DNA from: Carya illinoinensis
Lineage: Eukaryota > Streptophyta > Magnoliopsida > Fagales > Juglandaceae
DNA length: 64,000 bases
Direction: 5' to 3'
NCBI RefSeq assembly: GCF_018687715.1
Contig: NC_056754.1
Span: 20,703,001 to 20,767,000 of the forward strand
Shown here in pieces: positions 60,219-64,000 of the stretch. Both the position numbers and the translations under genes were made by a program. Numbering within the stretch: the stretch's first letter is position 1; each line of letters begins with the position of its first letter. Under the pieces are notes generated by a model. It made no database searches. It had not been told where the DNA came from and saw only the letters and a list, made by a program, of their open reading frames with translations.

Positions 60219-63124
60219 TCATAACTCATCCTTCTTGGTAGCGTCTTCCCCCATTAGTTCTTCAAGGGAGAATTCATCCTCTTCGATGATCTCTCCATCT
60301 TTACCATCCCAAGGTTCCGTTTTCACAATCACGGGAGCGCCATCCAGAGGCAAATTGCCCTTTCCTCCACGTCCAGCTTCCTTCACAAACTCTCTGAGAA
60401 ACCAAATAAAATATATATTCATCTTTCTGTCCATACCTATATTGGTGTTTGATATAAAAAGCAGAAACAGAACTTACACAATCTGGTCAAGTTCAAATGC
60501 GCTCTTAAGTGGGGCATATGCACCTTTCTTCACGTTCAAGGCTACCAATGCAGGATAACCATACCCACCAACGCCTACTCGCTTCTCTAGATCTGGCTGC
60601 CTACCAGCTGCCGCCCAGACATAACTGTAACACATGAAAATATAAAATCAGTTATTACTTCTGTAACCATTGACCCAAAGAAGTTTCTCAACACATTTGA
60701 GGCGTTTACATAAAGTTTTTGTTGAAAGCATAATATTCGGTTTCGATGGAAAAATCTAAAGAGCCTCTCTCTCATAAAGAGTGTTACACCCCGATGGAAA
60801 GTTCAAGCCACATAACATATACTTCAAAAGGACTAGTCAATAATATAATTGGAATCCTATTAGAATATTGTAAATAATAAAAACTTCTCATTTCTAAACA
60901 ATGCGAGATCTCATACACAATCTAGCTTTATCATTCATCAGAATGAGATATCACAATCTCCCCCCTCGTATTCCCGACGTTCTTGTCAGGCCAATTCGTC
61001 TTAGGTGGCACGACTTACATCCTACATTTATGATTAAGATAGGCTCTGATACCATTTGTAACGCTTCAATAGAAGGCCCAAGCCACATGACCTATACTCC
61101 AAAAGAACTAGTCAATGATACAATTGGAACATTATAAAGAGCAAGAATCATTCCCAAATAATGTAGAATCCCATATATCACCTATTGTTATCACTTATCA
61201 GAATGAGATATCACAATTAGAGCCTCATTGGAATATTATAAAAAGCAAAAACTTCTCATTCTCAAGCAATAGGAATCTCATATATCACTTATTCTTATCA
61301 ATTATCAAAATGAGGTATCACAGAGTAGACATAAAATCAGAAAAACAAAGAGAGTTAAAAGAATGGTTAAGGACTTCGAGGTAATAACCTGTATGGACTC
61401 CTCCTGAATTTCTCTGCAACAGTTAATAACTGCTGAATGTACTTGTTCCTCCCTTCAGCCTTGGAATCCAGAATGTCAGGAAGGAAAGCAACAAAACAGA
61501 TGGCAGCCGAACCGCATTTCTCCTCCATGACATCCTATAAAGAAGATTTACATAAAGCTAGTGCACTTCCCTAATAAGAATTCTATAATACAAGTTTTGG
61601 TAGTGAAGTAAGAGCTTACAGTGCCAGTTAGCTCAGTCACTTCAGGAGGTGCAACATTTGTTTCCAGCTGCATGAGAGCAAATGATTCAATTGCTGACGC
61701 AGTTCTTGCACCCTCATAGGGGATTGGGCTATCTTTGTCAGCACCAAATACCAAGATGGTGGGAAACCCTTGAACATTGAACCTGCTCATCAGAGACTGG
61801 GAAAGCCAATGCATCAGAACCATATGATTTAAGAAAGCAAATCATGAATCCAAGAAACCTTCTTAAATCATCCATCCAAGGGTTTGGCAACATCAGTGTG
61901 TCATGTGAAAACAATCAGTAACTTTAAGAAATAAAATGCATGTGCATAAACAATGTGCATGCATGTAAAGAACACTATCTTTAAACAAAGGAAGGTGGAG
62001 AAACCATGATGTGGTATTGATGGAGTTAATCACAATCTATGAATGAGAACTACAAGTATAATCGATGTAGACATGATATTACTTTGAAAGGCATATTAAT
62101 TCAAAGATGGAAGAGTTAACCTTTGTGGCATAACATCTGCACAAAATTTCCATTCATTTAATGGGCTAAATGTCCATGTAAGAGTTGACCTTTAGCCCAC
62201 TGATTTTAAACGGCTAAATGTCCTTGATTTATTTCAGTTGTAAATTCTTGATTACCTATCAAAAAATAATAACATTTACACAACTCTTAGAAACCTCTAA
62301 CTTTCAACCCACACTGACGAGTATGCCAACAAAAAAATTAGACAAGCAAATCAAATCTCTGCATCTAAACAATAATGTTAATTTGTTTTTTCTTTTTCTT
62401 GGCACCGAGTGTCAAAGAACAAAGTCTTAACTAATCCTGGGGTGCATAGGCCCTCAACAAGGAGTTTTCCACAAGTGCACATTGGGTAATTCAATAGGAA
62501 GTTCCCCCAATCCAGTGCCCTTAGAAATTGTTTGCAGCCAAGAGGTTTCAAACCTTAGACCTAGAGGAAGCATGCCACCAAGACCAAGGCCTTTACCACT
62601 TGAGACAACCCCTAGGGGTTACAAAATGTTAATAAATGAATGAAATAAAAATTGCATATTTCTTATAACATTTCACTTTCTAAAAGTTCAATCTCACCTT
62701 TTCTAAGTCACAGTCAACATGACCTAGCTTCACCTTCCCCATCAAGTTATTAGAAGCCTTCTTCCACTCAGGGGCCAATTTTTTACAATGTCCACACCTT
62801 TTAAGAAGAAAATTAGAGAATTATCATCAAAACTAGGAATGTTGATGTAATTTAGATACATACTGCCAAAACTGATATTTTAGATTCAACTCACACTCAA
62901 AATGTGTTATGACAGGAACCATAAATCCAAATTAGCTCGCAAAGGTAGACAAAAAAAACCACTTACCAGGGTGCAAAAAACTCTACAATCCAAAGTTCCT
63001 TACTTTTAAGCACCATTTCATCAAAATTGTGGGAATTCAATTCCACTGAAGCACTTGGTTCAGATTTTCCATTTGATCCTCCGGTTGCTTTTCCACTTAA
63101 TCGCTCCTTTAGAAGTGCCTTTAC
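60219..63124 (-). CDS. PDIL2-3: Protein disulfide isomerase, PDIL2-2/2-3 type, 3' part
   Basis: ER-lumen thiol oxidoreductase that forms and rearranges disulfide bonds in secretory proteins. Six exons on minus are in the window: 63124-62967, 62797-62698, 61796-61620, 61534-61389, 60624-60478, 60393-60219 (903 nt, 300 residues plus stop, phases closing). They start at the linker after the first thioredoxin domain (VKALLKERLSGK) and cover the second thioredoxin domain with the active site APWCGHCKK, its cis-Pro segment VQGFPTILVF, the b-like C-terminal domain (CGSAAICFVAFLPDILDSK) and an acidic tail ending in the ER-retention signal KDEL. The active site is interrupted by an intron between Trp and Cys (phase 2). 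The first thioredoxin domain and signal peptide must lie right of 64000. Choice between PDIL2-2 and 2-3 is uncertain. Confidence 0.93.
60782..61322 (-). mobile_element. TRIM retrotransposon with an extra partial LTR, in a PDI intron
   Basis: LTRs 60782-60955 (174 bp) and 61057-61215 enclose a 101-nt interior with a polypurine tract (minus, GGGGGGAGAT next to 60956) and the initiator-Met primer-binding site (minus, TGGTATCAGAGCC, 61042-61054). A truncated third LTR follows (61216-61322, ending GAGGTATCACA). Same family as 34238-34931. No coding capacity. It reads in sense with the PDI gene. Confidence 0.85.
62397..62620 (-). mobile_element. tRNA-derived SINE, copy 3, in a PDI intron
   Basis: Same family as 6898-7129 and 36835-37030: minus-strand head GGTTGTCTCAAGTGGTAAAG, B-box-like GGTTTGAAACC, end CACTCGGTGCCAAG followed by an A-rich tail. 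Direct repeats AATGTTAAT at 62374-62382 and 62625-62633 flank it. Sense to the gene. Confidence 0.78.
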
Positions 63125-64000
63125 CTGTAAAACCATGCCGTTAAGAGTCACAACATGTAACGCAAGCCACAAGTTCTTGGTTCAAGCATTGTACAGTCAA
63201 GTGAGACAGATCATCCACCAAGCAGTGAGAAATTGCCCATAACGATTAACCACAAAACTGAAGTTAACAATACATTTTCTTGTCATACAACCATCCAACT
63301 TGTCTAGACGATCACCAACAGATAGGGATTCCTACATTTTTATTTCTAGATCCTTTTTAATCAAGCCATCAGCCACATTCATGTTTGTTTTATACTCAAA
63401 ACCAACCTATGACAAACTTTGAATGACAGAGAAGATGAAAACCAGCAAGTCATCACCACCTGCATGTTTGGCAAACAACCTCTCACCTTGTAAACTGATA
63501 TCTTTAATCTACGAATGTCCAATTAAACACAAACTATTATCCAGAATTAGTGCATAGCAACCAGAAAGGGAAACTACACTTTCACCCACCAACAACCACT
63601 TGATTTTTTTGCTTTGCTCCTAAACTACCAAAATTTCCATTATGGACTGGAAAATACCTTTTTTATTTTCATTATGTACCATCAGTTAATGTAAACATTA
63701 AAAAATTGATCATGTGAGACAATCTTAGCAGTCTTATCTGAATGAAGGGTGCAAAGTGACACCTATTGTTGTCTTAGGATGCAATTGGCACTTTTGGTAG
63801 TTTTGGGTGAAACAGTATATTTTCCCCTAAATAAAAATTAAATAATATATGTTATTAAGTTAAAGTCATTAAATGAAAATTATATATCTAATCAAATTAT
63901 TAATCTTCAATTAAATTTGGTAGGGCTTTTAATTTTCCTAATACTTTTTTTTTTTTGGCTCAATTCATTTCTTTTTAGTTTTGTAATCAATGGATTCATA
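63125..64000 (-). other. Part of a long PDI intron reaching the window edge
   Basis: No exon for the first thioredoxin domain could be found here, so the preceding intron extends beyond 64000. A/T-rich with no repeat recognised except a T-run at 63945-63956. Confidence 0.6.

Overview
This is plant nuclear DNA. The coding is split into many short exons with GT-AG introns, the intergenic DNA is AT-rich, and retrotransposons, TRIMs, SINEs, a LINE and several MITE families are present. The gene set is that of a eudicot. A woody Fagales-type genome such as the walnut family would fit the repeats, but that is an impression only. No bacterial, organellar or CRISPR features were seen.

Four host genes are readable, all on the minus strand: (1) mitochondrial chaperonin CPN60/HSP60, 18 exons, 8642 to 3363; (2) a small type-C-like response regulator, 2 exons, 20503 to 19701; (3) the microtubule-associated protein CLASP, 21 exons, 42237 to 28317; (4) the 3' six exons of an ER protein disulfide isomerase of the PDIL2-2/2-3 type ending in KDEL, 63124 to 60219, whose 5' exons lie beyond the right edge. 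Exon phases close perfectly in all four models (1743, 465, 4281 and 903 nt).

Layout. 1-1172: truncated LTR. 1173-3362: small AT-rich elements. 3363-8642: CPN60, with a Tourist-like MITE and a SINE in one intron. 9128-11640: decayed LINE. 11735-17757: Ty1/copia element inserted into a MITE, with its 5' LTR/host junction tandemly triplicated. 19701-20503: response regulator. 22968-23228: RNase H-like relic. 24869-26313: copia deletion derivative. 26465-26990: MITEs. 28317-42237: CLASP, whose introns hold a TRIM, a SINE, a MITE, a LINE scrap and very short retro-insertions. 42238-49480: intergenic, MITE-rich. 49481-50818: complete solo LTR with target duplication. 52848-59382: Mutator-like element. 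60219-63124: PDI, with a TRIM and a SINE in introns.

The most interesting object is the Mutator-like element at 52848-59382. Its terminal inverted repeats align without gaps and it is flanked by a 9-bp target duplication. It carries a FAR1/FHY3-type transposase gene (two disabling lesions) and, convergent to it, an intact small GRF-zinc-finger/coiled-coil gene, a MuDR-like two-gene layout. Second are a triplicated LTR-host junction in the copia element, and a set of tiny target-primed retro-insertions (17-121 nt, flanked by 15-23 bp duplications) clustered in CLASP introns.
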